The notes: generated by a model from the letters alone, not told the origin. DNA of 64,000 nt from Candidatus Nomurabacteria bacterium (GCA_020631895.1 JACKGR010000002.1:62001-126000), one strand, 5' to 3'; shown: positions 1 to 8,141, counted from the first letter of the stretch. Numbers and translations: made by a program.

Positions 1-998
1 TTTTAGTTGGAGGCGTGGTTTTTTATTATTTGAAGCCAGACAAAAAAGAGCTTATGAAACTACTCATAGTTCCTGCCGTATTGGTAATTTTGTTTGGCCT
101 ACTCCAGATGTTCATCCTCCCATACGACCTATTATCTCATTTTGGATATAAAGAGGGCGTTACAATCGCTCCATTCAACACAATTGATCAGCAGATTGAT
201 CAACTAAGGATTATGAGTACTCTAAGAGGCCCCAACCCTCTAGGCGCGTATCTTATCTTGCCGGGTATATTGTTGCTCGGATTAATTATTTCAGTTATTG
301 ATCGATTCAAGAAAGAATCTGGTAAAAAGTCATTCAAAAATGCTATCGTCCCGGCATCTCTACTTCTAGGAATGCTAATCGTACTGTATGGGTCGCACTC
401 TAGATCAGCTTGGCTCGGTTTTGTAGTTTCTGGGGGGGTGTACTTGATGGTAAAATTATCTACCAAATGGAGGTTGATACTTGTATCGATCGGTTTGGTT
501 GGTCTGGTTGTGGGTGCATTAGGGCTATATCAACTCAGGGATACCAGTTTTGTCCAAAATGTAATTCTGCACGATAACCCAGAAGTTGGTCCGGCGCAAA
601 CCTCGAACTCTGATCACACACTGGCTATTAAGAATGCCTTAGGCGATATCAAGCAGGATCCTCTAACTGGATGTGCACCCGGGTGCGCTGGCCCTGCATC
701 GTTTTATGATCCTGACGGAGTTAAATTATCTGAGAATTACTATCTACAAGTTGCACAGGAGGTAGGGGTAGTGGGGCTGGGACTCTTCATAGCAATAAAT
801 ATACTTGTCGGTATTCAGTTATTTAAAAGACGGCAAGATGTATTAGCGCTGGCACTTTTTGCCAGTTTGATTGGACTTAGCATAGCGAATCTTCTCTTAC
901 ATGTTTGGGCAGATGATACTCTAGCATATATTTGGTGGGGCCTAGCGGGAGCTGTACTTGTCAGTGCGCGAACATCAGACAACAAAAAGCGGAGTTAA
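1..998 (+). CDS. O-antigen ligase-like membrane protein (5' truncated)
   Basis: This is a multi-spanning membrane protein of the Wzy/O-antigen ligase family, which joins or polymerises lipid-linked glycans at the outer face of the membrane. The reading frame is open to the left edge of the window, so the N-terminus is missing; GTG at 15 is an internal codon of a hydrophobic helix rather than a convincing start. Family signs are the SHSRSAWLG motif after a hydrophobic segment (residues about 120-135 of the visible part), a polar extracytoplasmic loop, and ENYYLQVAQEVGVVGLG before the last helices, as in Wzy_C proteins. The stop codon lies inside a short tandem repeat (987-1022). Exact glycan substrate is unknown. 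The neighbouring galU and GtrA genes suggest an envelope polysaccharide cluster. Confidence 0.75.
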   Translation, partial: LVGGVVFYYLKPDKKELMKLLIVPAVLVILFGLLQMFILPYDLLSHFGYKEGVTIAPFNTIDQQIDQLRIMSTLRGPNPLGAYLILPGILLLGLIISVIDRFKKESGKKSFKNAIVPASLLLGMLIVLYGSHSRSAWLGFVVSGGVYLMVKLSTKWRLILVSIGLVGLVVGALGLYQLRDTSFVQNVILHDNPEVGPAQTSNSDHTLAIKNALGDIKQDPLTGCAPGCAGPASFYDPDGVKLSENYYLQVAQEVGVVGLGLFIAINILVGIQLFKRRQDVLALALFASLIGLSIANLLLHVWADDTLAYIWWGLAGAVLVSARTSDNKKRS

Positions 999-1022
999 AG
1001 CGGAGTTAAATCGGAGTTAACT
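987..1022 (+). repeat. Tandem CGGAGTTAAA element (3 copies)
   Basis: Three tandem 10-11-bp units with core CGGAGTTAA span the stop codon of the upstream gene. The same core recurs in intergenic DNA at 20993-21025 and 47608-47637, where it forms palindromes. Function unknown. It may be a decayed terminator-like hairpin or a small dispersed repeat. Confidence 0.7.
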
Positions 1023-1078
1023 ATGAGTTTCAAATAGATTATAATGAAATTGATTCTAGCAATAATAATACCGTTAAT

Positions 1079-1969
1079 TTATATCAATGTGCGTATATAT
1101 TTTTTAAGCTCAGCACTGAGGGTTTGATCCTTGAGAGCCACATCGAACACTGTTTTTAGATAACCAAGGGTGTTTCCGGTGTCATAATAGTTGTCATGTT
1201 CAAGTGCGCAGCCGTAAATAGGTTTGTTCTCATCCATCATCTTTTGAAGTACATAAGTTGTAAGGTAGAATTCATCTCCGGTTGGAACACTTGATTTGGC
1301 TTCGCGAGCATATTCGAGTACTTCTGGGGTTAATAGGTAGCCACCTACACTTGCAAGGTTTGTAGGAGCATTATTCTTCCCTGGTTTTTCTAGTATTCGC
1401 GATGCTTTTACAATTCCACTCCGGACTTTATCGCCAGCTACTATCCCATATCTATTGTAGTCGGCCTCATCTTCTAATGTAATACATGGTAAAATTGGGC
1501 TTTTGAATTCTTGATAAAGTTCAATCATTTGTGAATAACGGTTATTTTTGCCAACAAAAAGATCATCCGCAAAAGTATATATGAATGGCTCGTCGCCGAT
1601 TAGGTGCGCGGCGTTTAGTATAGGCGTGGTGCTACCGTAGATGCCCTTTTGGCGGATATACGCAAAATTTGCCATATTTGGTATGGCCTCTATCTCTTTA
1701 AGAAGATCGGATTTGTTGCCAGCTAGTAGATTCTCCTTTAAGTCTGCACTGACGGTATCAAAATGATCCTCTATGCTTCTCTTATGGTAACCAGTAACAA
1801 TAATAATGTCTTCAATGCCGGCTTCAACAAGCTGCTCAACAATATATTGAATGACCGGTTTATTTATTATGGGCAACATCTCTTTGGGCATAGCCTTCGT
1901 CTGCGGTAGGAACCTGGTACCAAACCCGGCGGCTGCTATCACTGCTTTTCTGACTTTTGAATTACTCAT
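1079..1969 (-). CDS. galU: UTP--glucose-1-phosphate uridylyltransferase
   Basis: The enzyme makes UDP-glucose from UTP and glucose-1-phosphate in the cytoplasm, feeding glycan and cell-envelope synthesis. The 296-aa length is typical. The N-terminus carries the nucleotide-binding signature AAGFGTRFLPQTKAMPKEML, followed by KPVIQYIVEQ and FADDLFVG in place of the usual AD(D/V)-type metal site. The C-terminal half has the GGYLLTPEV and EFYLT elements seen in GalU. The ATG at 1969 is preceded by TATACT on the minus strand (1982-1987). This overlaps the divergent promoter of the GtrA gene, so both genes are driven from one 36-bp gap. High confidence. Confidence 0.95.
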   Translation of the reverse strand: MSNSKVRKAVIAAAGFGTRFLPQTKAMPKEMLPIINKPVIQYIVEQLVEAGIEDIIIVTGYHKRSIEDHFDTVSADLKENLLAGNKSDLLKEIEAIPNMANFAYIRQKGIYGSTTPILNAAHLIGDEPFIYTFADDLFVGKNNRYSQMIELYQEFKSPILPCITLEDEADYNRYGIVAGDKVRSGIVKASRILEKPGKNNAPTNLASVGGYLLTPEVLEYAREAKSSVPTGDEFYLTTYVLQKMMDENKPIYGCALEHDNYYDTGNTLGYLKTVFDVALKDQTLSAELKKYIRTLI

Positions 1970-2005
1970 TTGATACTTGGTAGTATAGCGTATACTAGAC
2001 TTATT
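1970..2005. promoter_or_regulatory. Divergent promoter between galU and GtrA gene
   Basis: Only 36 bp separate the two start codons. TATACT at 1991-1996 faces right, 9 nt before ATG 2006. Its minus-strand counterpart TATACT at 1982-1987 faces left, 12 nt before ATG 1969. Both transcripts would have almost no 5' leader. Confidence 0.55.
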
Positions 2006-2458
2006 ATGGGAAGAAGAACAAAAAGCATACAGACTCAGATTGTCGAGTATATGGTTGCTGGTGGAGCGTTCTTCTGGAGTGGGTATGTTGCTTTTGCGCT
2101 ATTTGACGCTGTGCTTGGAATGCCACTATTCGTGGCAAAGCAACTGGCTAACTTAATAGGGCTAACAGTAAACTACATCCTCGAGGATCAGTGGGTTTTT
2201 AAAAAAGGAAAATCCAAAAAACAATATGACCGTCGTCGAACAAGCAGATATGTGATTATCACAATAATTAATTTTGGCATCGACTATTTGATCGTAGCCA
2301 ACCTTAAGGAAGTGGGAGTATCACCATATATTGGCCAGTTTGTTAGTGCTGGATTCTTCACTGTCTGGAACTTTGTTTGGTATAAGTACTGGGTGTTTGC
2401 ACATCACCCATCTCGTAAAAAAGGTAAAAGAACGGTCAAAAGGAAACGCAAAGTATGA
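2006..2458 (+). CDS. GtrA-family membrane protein
   Basis: A small four-helix membrane protein of the GtrA family (PF04138), generally linked to export or flipping of lipid-linked sugars for glycosylation. The sequence shows the family pattern: a first helix after VEYMVAGGAFF, ANLIGLTVNYILEDQWVF at the end of helix 2, a basic loop, and a last helix ending in NFVWYKYWVF. I choose ATG 2006 over the in-frame TTG at 1970, because TATACT lies just before it and the TTG would overlap the galU start. The C-terminus is very basic. The context beside galU and the ligase-like gene supports a role in surface glycan transport. Confidence 0.85.
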   Translation: MGRRTKSIQTQIVEYMVAGGAFFWSGYVAFALFDAVLGMPLFVAKQLANLIGLTVNYILEDQWVFKKGKSKKQYDRRRTSRYVIITIINFGIDYLIVANLKEVGVSPYIGQFVSAGFFTVWNFVWYKYWVFAHHPSRKKGKRTVKRKRKV

Positions 2459-2460
2459 GT

Positions 2461-2561
2461 CCCGTTACAACTCGCACCAGGTTTGGTCGTTATATTAGTA
2501 GATATATCTGTGGCAGGGATATAATTTTCAATATGCTAAATCTTTCAGGAGTTGTAACGGG
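2461..2561. promoter_or_regulatory. 13-bp inverted repeat flanking promoter of LexA-like gene
   Basis: CCCGTTACAACTC at 2461-2473 is perfectly repeated in inverse as GAGTTGTAACGGG at 2549-2561. The right arm ends one base before the ATG and overlaps the AGGAG ribosome-binding site (2547-2551). A TATAAT box lies between the arms at 2520-2525. This arrangement fits a two-site operator for autoregulation by the downstream DNA-binding protein; that is inference. Confidence 0.65.
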
Positions 2562-3002
2562 ATGAGTCCGATTAGGCCAACTAAAAAGCAGCAAGAGCTT
2601 CTAAAATTTATTGAGTTATTTATTGCAGAACACGGCTACGGCCCCAGTTACCGCGAGGTAATGAGAGGGTGTCAATATAACTCGGTTGCAACTGTTGCTG
2701 TTCACATTAATAACCTGATAGCTCGTGGACATCTGACAAAGCGAGACAAGAGCGCTCGTTCACTTGAGGTAGTCAAACAAACAGGTGTGACTTCATCTTC
2801 TCCCCAGGTAAAGATAACTGCCGGAAATGAAAAATGGCTAATGGATCTAATTGACGCAAAGTTTCAAGATCTCGAGAATTCCAAGTCAGTAGTTCAAAAA
2901 GACCTCGACAGATTATATATGTTGGTCGCCGCCCTTTCGGTCTTAGGTTTTGACGGTGCGGCAGTAGCTTTTAAGGCTCGCATTAAAGAACTTGAATCAT
3001 AG
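2562..3002 (+). CDS. LexA-type winged-helix DNA-binding protein without peptidase domain
   Basis: Residues 1-70 match the LexA DNA-binding domain (PF01726): TKKQQELLKFIELFIAEHGY, then GPSYREVMRGC, then VAVHINNLIARGHLTKR. In true LexA this is followed by a Ser/Lys self-cleavage domain. Here residues 75-146 form a different, partly helical tail with no recognisable Ala-Gly cleavage site or catalytic Ser/Lys, so the protein should not autocleave after DNA damage. It therefore may be a LexA-derived regulator with another signal. The gene stands alone behind a 13-bp inverted repeat that could be its own operator. An AGGAG Shine-Dalgarno lies 10 nt before the ATG. Confidence 0.75.
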   Translation: MSPIRPTKKQQELLKFIELFIAEHGYGPSYREVMRGCQYNSVATVAVHINNLIARGHLTKRDKSARSLEVVKQTGVTSSSPQVKITAGNEKWLMDLIDAKFQDLENSKSVVQKDLDRLYMLVAALSVLGFDGAAVAFKARIKELES

Positions 3003-3077
3003 CATGTTTACAGAGGCGGTCAAACAGGGTAGAATAGCTTTTGTATCCAATATCTGGATTGTACCTTTCATTTTTAT

Positions 3078-3152
3078 TCCGGCGTAGCTCAGCGGTAGAG
3101 CAATTGACTGTTAATCAATGGGTCACTGGTTCGAATCCAGTCGCCGGAGCCA
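3078..3152 (+). tRNA. tRNA-Asn (GTT)
   Basis: Full cloverleaf: acceptor TCCGGCG pairs with CGCCGGA, D-arm GCTC/GAGC, anticodon loop CTGTTAA with anticodon GTT, and T-arm CTGG TTCGAAT CCAG. The CCA end is encoded. Confidence 0.95.
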
Positions 3153-3169
3153 CAGGTTAGAACTAAAAC

Positions 3170-3194
3170 AACAGAGGCACTATGTCTCTGTTTT
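3170..3194 (+). terminator. Terminator after tRNA-Asn
   Basis: AACAGAG (3170-3176) pairs with CTCTGTT (3186-3192) and is followed by a short T run. Confidence 0.55.
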
Positions 3195-3216
3195 CAGTTT
3201 AGGGTATGATTAAGTT

Positions 3217-3789
3217 ATGTACGACGAGCTGGTAAACAACATAAAGAGGCTGCTTAATAATCAAGAGGTTGCTGTAATCGCTATCTCTGGGCATGGAGGA
3301 TCTGGGAAAACAACATTAGCTAAAAGGTTGGCTGAAGACTTTGATATAGCAGCCGAACAAATAGTAGGTCTAGATAACTTACACGCAAAGAATTACGAAG
3401 ATGCCAAAGGTTTATTTGAACTTAGCGACTGGGCGGTCATAATGGAATTACTAAAAGATATACATACAAGCGGACGTTTACAGTATCAAACACGAGATTG
3501 GAAAGGAGTAGAGAGCAGGGTAGATGTCGCCATGCCGTCGTTGGTCATTATTGAAGGGGTTAGGTTGTTGCGTCCCGAAATAAAACCATATGTAGATATC
3601 TGTGTTTGGATTGATTGTCCATTAGATGTTGCAAGTGTGCGTGCCAAAGATAGAAATCGCCAACAAGGAGACACCGAAGAAGAGATCGCTTTATGGGACA
3701 CAAAATGGATTCCTGAGGCTAAAAAATATGTTGAGAAAATTCATCCTGAAAAAATAGCAGACTTTATTTACACTGACCAAGAATCCTGA
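3217..3789 (+). CDS. Uridine kinase-like P-loop NTPase
   Basis: A 190-aa P-loop kinase resembling the uridine kinase/phosphoribulokinase group, which phosphorylates small hydroxyl substrates with ATP in the cytoplasm. Walker A is ISGHGGSGKTTLAKRL at residues 22-37. It is followed by a conserved acidic position in GLDNLHA, VIIEGVRLL near residue 110 as a Walker-B-like strand, and CPLDVASVRAKDRNRQ, a lid-type arginine segment. ATG 3217 follows TATGAT by 6 nt, implying a leaderless mRNA. Substrate cannot be fixed from sequence: uridine/cytidine salvage is plausible, but other nucleoside or small-molecule kinases share this fold. Confidence 0.7.
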   Translation: MYDELVNNIKRLLNNQEVAVIAISGHGGSGKTTLAKRLAEDFDIAAEQIVGLDNLHAKNYEDAKGLFELSDWAVIMELLKDIHTSGRLQYQTRDWKGVESRVDVAMPSLVIIEGVRLLRPEIKPYVDICVWIDCPLDVASVRAKDRNRQQGDTEEEIALWDTKWIPEAKKYVEKIHPEKIADFIYTDQES

Positions 3790-3867
3790 TATTCCGTGCT
3801 AATCTCGTTTGCTATGTGGTGCGAAGTCTTGCTAATAGTACCATTTTATGGTAATATAATATTAATT

Positions 3868-4293
3868 ATGCAACTAAATAAATTTTTACAACCTGATGAA
3901 ACAATAGTTGATAAAATTCATAGCGATTCAGATAATCCTGATGTAGACTACTCAATCTTTGTACTTCAAAGACATGGGCTGAAGACTGGTGACGAAGTAA
4001 TTCTAGAGATCCGTGGTTCAGCTGAGCCCTGTGTACTTATTGGAGGCAATCCTTTGAAACTAAACATTCTTCAAGGGTTTGGACGTCTTGCGATTTTAGA
4101 GCTTGCTACTTCTGAAATGCGGAATATTTTTCTTGAAGTAGGTGATGATGTGGAAGTTCCAACAGCCAACACAGTTTATTGGTATGAGAACATGGGGGAT
4201 GAACCATTCGCAGTTCGTGATCATTGTGATGCATTTGATCCTGCTAACGAGCCAAGACTTTCTGACTTAGCTGATGTATTAATTAGACTATAG
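3868..4293 (+). CDS. Hypothetical protein, possibly cupin-like
   Basis: A 141-aa protein with no family I recognise. The start is placed at ATG 3868, because TATAAT (3855-3860) lies 7 nt upstream; an open frame continuing upstream would read through this promoter. It is rich in short beta-strand-like segments. VPTANTVYWYENMGDEPF near residue 97 resembles the second motif of cupin beta-barrels, where a small-molecule or metal site sits, but the His/Glu metal ligands are not clear. No signal peptide or membrane helix. It stands between the kinase and a possible oxygenase gene. Confidence 0.55.
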   Translation: MQLNKFLQPDETIVDKIHSDSDNPDVDYSIFVLQRHGLKTGDEVILEIRGSAEPCVLIGGNPLKLNILQGFGRLAILELATSEMRNIFLEVGDDVEVPTANTVYWYENMGDEPFAVRDHCDAFDPANEPRLSDLADVLIRL

Positions 4294-4394
4294 AATTGTC
4301 CCCAAACGTGACTAGTCGGGAGAGACAACTATTGACACAATAGCATTAATATGCTAGTATTTTAATGTAATTAACTAGAATAAACAAAAATATT

Positions 4395-5138
4395 ATGACT
4401 GGATTCGAAAATCAAAAAACTGGTAGCATTGTAGAGCACGAACGCTTAAAACATGAGCATTTTCTTGAGACAGGTGAACTACATTCTGAAATTTTGGGCG
4501 TAGTTGGTGAAATCCCAAACCCAGAAGAACTCATGGGATTAAAAGGTGGAGATTTTAATTTTTATGATACGTCTTTATTTGTAAGTGGAGACGGGGAAAA
4601 GATTGAACTTGCACCGCAGGAAGACCCTGAAGAAGATGCGATTGAGCCAGAAAGAGTACTTCAAGTATTAAGTCCTATGGTGGCCCTTCTTGCTCGGGAC
4701 TTTGCTACTCGAATGGATTTACCACAGGGGGTTAATCTTAAAGCGAGTGTGGGTGGCCACACTGGTATAGTTGAGGGTATTTATCCAGGGGATGAAATTG
4801 CTGAGCCCCACAGAGACTATATTCCTGACGATCAACACTTTGGGATTTTTTATGTTGCCTCAATTGGTGCTCCGACAAAAATTTGGGAAGGTGACTTTAA
4901 TATTAGTGAAAGTTTTAATGGGGGAGTGGAGTCACGGCAAGAAACAGAAAGGTTACTGAAGGAGCAAGTTGAAGAGCAGGGTCTTGTACCTACAGAGATA
5001 CCAGCTAGTTCGGTAATATGCATTGATAGTCAAACTGTGCATGCTTCTCCTGAGGCAGACCTGGGCGTAGCTGGAAACGAAAGAACATTTGCCTCTATTA
5101 GATTTGAAGTACTAACAGATGGAGAGATGGTTGAATAA
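4395..5138 (+). CDS. Hypothetical protein, possible Fe(II)/2OG dioxygenase fold
   Basis: A 247-aa soluble protein. I do not recognise a named family, but the C-terminal half shows the spacing of Fe(II)/2-oxoglutarate oxygenases: EPHRDYIPD at about residue 137 (the HxD pair), QTVHASPE at about 215 (the distal His), and ERTFASIRFE 14 residues later (an Arg that could bind 2-oxoglutarate). The N-terminal 90 residues are acidic and unassigned. If correct, it would hydroxylate an unknown substrate with Fe(II), O2 and 2-oxoglutarate. A TAGTAT-like -10 lies upstream, with a roughly 30-nt AT-rich leader. Confidence 0.6.
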   Translation: MTGFENQKTGSIVEHERLKHEHFLETGELHSEILGVVGEIPNPEELMGLKGGDFNFYDTSLFVSGDGEKIELAPQEDPEEDAIEPERVLQVLSPMVALLARDFATRMDLPQGVNLKASVGGHTGIVEGIYPGDEIAEPHRDYIPDDQHFGIFYVASIGAPTKIWEGDFNISESFNGGVESRQETERLLKEQVEEQGLVPTEIPASSVICIDSQTVHASPEADLGVAGNERTFASIRFEVLTDGEMVE

Positions 5139-5318
5139 GTCTCGCTGACTTACCCGATGACATTTCTAGCAGATATTTGCGCCCACTAAACAAGAGCTAC
5201 GTATAAATTTTACTGAAGATGGAGCTTTTGCATAGTTGGTGTAAATTTACATTTGAAATTTTTCTTCCCAACTAAACTTCATTTTTAATAATTTGTCTCT
5301 CAATAATAAGTTGTAGGT
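5139..5318. other. Intergenic region without recognisable gene
   Basis: AT-rich DNA between the possible oxygenase gene and the prenyl-synthase remnant. I see no convincing reading frame, hairpin or RNA gene in it. A TATAAT box follows at 5319-5324. Confidence 0.5.
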
Positions 5319-5331
5319 TATAATGAGCCTC

Positions 5332-5502
5332 ATGAAAACAGTTGTTAGCTGGGTAGATATAACCGCCCGAGTTGAGTCCATTTTGTCTCAGTATTGCCAA
5401 AAAAATATTGTAGCAGCTTCAGAAATTGGTGATGGATATGTTCAGCTATGGAAAGAAATAAAATCTTTAATCGAGGCCGGAGGTAAAAGAATCAGACCAT
5501 AG
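5332..5502 (+). pseudogene. Polyprenyl synthetase N-terminal remnant
   Basis: TATAAT at 5319-5324 lies 7 nt before ATG 5332, so the promoter and start are intact. The 56-codon frame ends in LWKEIKSLIEAGGKRIRP and then TAG. GGKRIRP is the substrate-binding signature found about 50 residues into trans-prenyl diphosphate synthases, which are normally about 300 aa. The two DDxxD motifs and everything after this point are missing. The DNA that follows is the tail of an unrelated surface protein, so a deletion or recombination removed the rest. Alternatively it is a short peptide that happens to carry this motif, which I think unlikely. Confidence 0.7.
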
Positions 5503-5504
5503 AT

Positions 5505-5750
5505 AGTCGGTCAGTCAAAGTAGCTAGCTACCAAGTTACTGATGGCAGTAGCCTAGATCTAGATGATACCGTCAACGGAAGCATTGAAGACCCAGCTGGC
5601 CTAGCCCAAGCTGTCACCGACAGTTCTGATCCTCTAGCCAACACCGGCCAAAACACCAACCCACTCATCTTGCTTTCAACCATTCTGCTAACCTCAGGTT
5701 TAGCAGTAGCTATGTATGCGTACAACAAACAAAAGAGACAGAATGTTTAA
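5505..5750 (+). pseudogene. C-terminal remnant of a choice-of-anchor U / LPXTG surface protein
   Basis: No start codon or signal peptide precedes this frame. It encodes ASYQVTDGSSLDLDD and NGSIEDPAGLA, the pattern of the choice-of-anchor U domain that is also present near 13850. It then has the sortase signal LANTGQNT, a hydrophobic helix and a basic end (YNKQKRQ). The stop overlaps the next gene (ATG 5743, TAA 5748-5750), as expected for an old operon of surface proteins. The N-terminal part has been lost, and the prenyl synthase remnant now abuts it. Confidence 0.75.
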
Positions 5751-7173
5751 TAAATTCAAAAGATTCAAATACATATTATTAGCTCTATGCCTAGTATCTT
5801 CTACGGTATTAACTTTGGTTACAAATGTGGCTCATGCTGCCACCACTGTTACCATAACTTCACCAACAAACGGATCAACCGCCACTGGCACTAGCTTTAC
5901 AGTAACAGGCACGGCAACTGCAGACAGGCTCATAACGGTGACAGTGAACGGCGATGAAGCAGGGACTACAACGTCGGATGGTTCAGGTGACTGGAGCCTA
6001 GAAGTTACCGGGCAAGATCCCGGAGCTAAAACCATTGAGGCAACAGCGAGCGTTGGCTATGCCTATGTAGCTAATAGGGGAGCAGCCACAATTTCAGTAA
6101 TTAACACCGTGACCGATGAAAAAGTTGGATCCGACATTAGCTCAGTAGTCAACCAACAAAACGCCGTAATCAGTCCAGACGGCACCCAGATGGTGACTGT
6201 ATCTGGATTTGGAGTTGGAAACGCTATAAAGGTATGGAGCCTAGCAGACCCGGAAGTACCGGTTATTACTCACAGCCTGACCACAGCTCTTACGCATGCA
6301 GTGGCTGTTTTTTATTCGCCTGACGGCAATTACTTCTTTGTATCATCAGAAGCAGGTAACTTTAGTAGCGGCATGGTAAGACGCTATAACTCATCTGACC
6401 CAACTACATCTGCCGATGTAACGGGTTATAACCAAAATTTCCCAGCCTATTTATCTTTTAGTTCTGACTCCTCACGCTTATATGTGTGCAATGTAATCAG
6501 TGGAACAATGTCTGTTATTAATGTAGCGACTAATACACAACTTAGTACATTTGCTTCCAGCGGTGGCGGTGGGCCATTAATGTCCGATGATATTAACGGC
6601 TATTCTGTAAGAAATAATAATGATAGCGTTTACCCATATAATGTCCAGTCGGAGACCACCGGTAGCCCAATAGCTGTAGGTGACGGGCCAGTAGGCTCAA
6701 CATTTAATCAAGACCAGTCACGACTTCTTGTAGCGAATTTGCTAAGCGATAATATTTCGGTAATTAATACAGGAACAAATACCGTCGTCGATACAGTTAG
6801 TACGGGGACCGGATCGAATCCGTATACTATGGCCTTTACAAATGACTATTCAAAAGTCTATCTTACTGAATTTGGTTTGGACCAGATAAGTATACTCGAC
6901 CCAACCACCCTAGCCGAGACTGGCACGATTGCCGTAGGTGATGCGCCTAGTGCAGTAGCGATGGGCCCAGCACAAACAGCTACAACTTCTGTAAGTATTA
7001 CCTTAGGATCCTCGTCAACAAGCAATACAGCTGCAGACTCTCTAGCCGACACCGGCCAAAACACCCGTAACATAGAACTCCTAGCTATAGTCCTATTAAC
7101 ATCTGGCCTTGCTATAGCGACGTATTCATTCAACAGAAGAAGAAAAGGGACTTATGCATCTACTAAAAACTAA
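5743..7173 (+). CDS. Sortase-anchored YVTN beta-propeller surface protein
   Basis: A 476-aa secreted protein from ATG 5743. Residues 1-33 are a signal peptide (FNKFKRFKYILL, then AHAATT). Residues 35-105 form an Ig-like domain (TSPTNGSTATG, VTVNGDEAGT). The next 300 residues are beta-propeller repeats of the YVTN type (GYAYVANRGAATISVIN; RLLVANLLSDNISVIN; VYLTEFGLDQISILDP). The C-terminus is LADTGQNT plus a helix and a basic tail, so a sortase should attach it to the envelope. Such propellers usually mediate binding. The preferred start lies in the overlap with the upstream remnant; a longer frame from 5716 would dilute the signal peptide. No sortase gene is in the window. Confidence 0.88.
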   Translation: MFNKFKRFKYILLALCLVSSTVLTLVTNVAHAATTVTITSPTNGSTATGTSFTVTGTATADRLITVTVNGDEAGTTTSDGSGDWSLEVTGQDPGAKTIEATASVGYAYVANRGAATISVINTVTDEKVGSDISSVVNQQNAVISPDGTQMVTVSGFGVGNAIKVWSLADPEVPVITHSLTTALTHAVAVFYSPDGNYFFVSSEAGNFSSGMVRRYNSSDPTTSADVTGYNQNFPAYLSFSSDSSRLYVCNVISGTMSVINVATNTQLSTFASSGGGGPLMSDDINGYSVRNNNDSVYPYNVQSETTGSPIAVGDGPVGSTFNQDQSRLLVANLLSDNISVINTGTNTVVDTVSTGTGSNPYTMAFTNDYSKVYLTEFGLDQISILDPTTLAETGTIAVGDAPSAVAMGPAQTATTSVSITLGSSSTSNTAADSLADTGQNTRNIELLAIVLLTSGLAIATYSFNRRRKGTYASTKN

Positions 7174-7384
7174 ATACACTAGCCTACTAGCCTTACCGCT
7201 ACTTTTGGTGCTATGTGTTTTTGCTTTGCCATCTCAGAAGGTGTTTGCTGCTAGTACCTACACATTGGTTGATGGTGGAGCATTTGATCAAGATGGTGAA
7301 GTAAGCGGTGCTGTCGTTGGTCTAGTCGGGCTCGGCTTATTGCTGTCGGTGTACCTTATACCGGACTTGGGAGAAACTAGTTGA
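7154..7384 (+). pseudogene. Shrunken surface-protein gene (signal peptide plus anchor-domain scrap)
   Basis: The frame overlaps the end of the propeller gene and encodes a good signal peptide (LLALPLLLVLCVFALPSQ, then VFAAST). It is followed immediately by YTLVDGGAFDQDGEVSGAVV, a choice-of-anchor U-like stretch. It then degrades into GLLLSVYLIPDLGETS, without a sorting motif. It looks like a gene that has lost its middle and its correct C-terminus. Beyond it lie a RAYT element and, at 8148-8198, the out-of-context tail of an LPXTG protein. It could still be a 76-aa secreted protein. Confidence 0.55.
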
Positions 7385-7412
7385 TATGAAAACAACCTTA
7401 TACAGGGATTCG

Positions 7413-7429
7413 GGAGGACGTTCCTCTAT
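7413..7429. repeat. REP-like palindrome, left of RAYT
   Basis: GAGGA-CGT-TCCTC hairpin (7414-7426). The 16-bp stretch 7414-7429 is the exact reverse complement of 8123-8138 on the other side of the transposase gene. Confidence 0.7.
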
Positions 7430-7465
7430 AAGTGTTAATCTGTGGCAGTAACGTAATACCGAGGT

Positions 7466-8086
7466 TTACGTGTCTGCAAGTTGGTATTTTAGCTCGGACA
7501 ATATGTCTCTCTGTTCTTGGTAGTCAGCCACAAACTGCATATATTCGTCAGTGTCTTCAAATAGATCAAGTATTGGCTTTGTGTTAAGCCAAACTGGCTG
7601 CCGGTTAGTTGTATCTTTATAGTACTTTAAGCTCGAGTAACGGTATTGTTCCCAGCGTCTTGGATTAAGGTGAATGTAGCGGGTAATGTGTTGCAGATAT
7701 GAATCGTCATCTATGTGCACTGCTTTGTATCTACTTTCGAAGAGGGAGCCAGTACGTTTGTATCGTAGGTTGAAGTAACGGCTGTAGCTGGTCATGATAC
7801 TGCGCATTAGTTTCTCTAAATAAGGCAACTTTTTTTGATAGACAAGCAAGTGGAAATGATTACTCATTAAACAATATGCAACTACATTAACTTTCCCAGC
7901 GTAGTGGGGGTATGCCTCTCCCGTCTTACTGATAGCCTGACACTTTGACAAATAGCGGTCGAACAAGCTCAAGAAATAATTGTAGTCAGTAGAATCAATA
8001 AAGATCTTTTGCTTGTTAGATCCCCGAGCATAAACATGATAATACGATTCTGGAAGTTGTTGTTTGGATACGTTCCGAGAAGGCAT
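7466..8086 (-). mobile_element. REP-associated tyrosine transposase (RAYT, Y1/IS200-like)
   Basis: A 206-aa HUH single-strand transposase of the Y1_Tnp family (PF01797). The start motif YYHVYARGSNKQKIF, the metal-binding SNHFHLLVY (HUH), YSRYFNLRYKRTGSLFESRYK, and YIHLNPRRW with the candidate catalytic Tyr are all present. The reading frame is intact and has its own promoter: on the minus strand TATAAT (8093-8098) lies 6 nt before ATG 8086. Inverted palindromes of the same sequence bracket the gene, as RAYTs bracket REP sequences. It has landed among surface-protein gene fragments and may have helped break them. RAYTs usually mobilise REP hairpins rather than themselves. Confidence 0.88.
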
Positions 8087-8122
8087 AATCTGATTATAGC
8101 CTACTGCCAATAATTAACACCC

Positions 8123-8141
8123 ATAGAGGAACGTCCTCTAT
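8123..8141. repeat. REP-like palindrome, right of RAYT
   Basis: ATAGAGGA-ACG-TCCTCTAT is an 8-bp-arm hairpin. It is inverted relative to the copy at 7413-7429. Confidence 0.72.
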
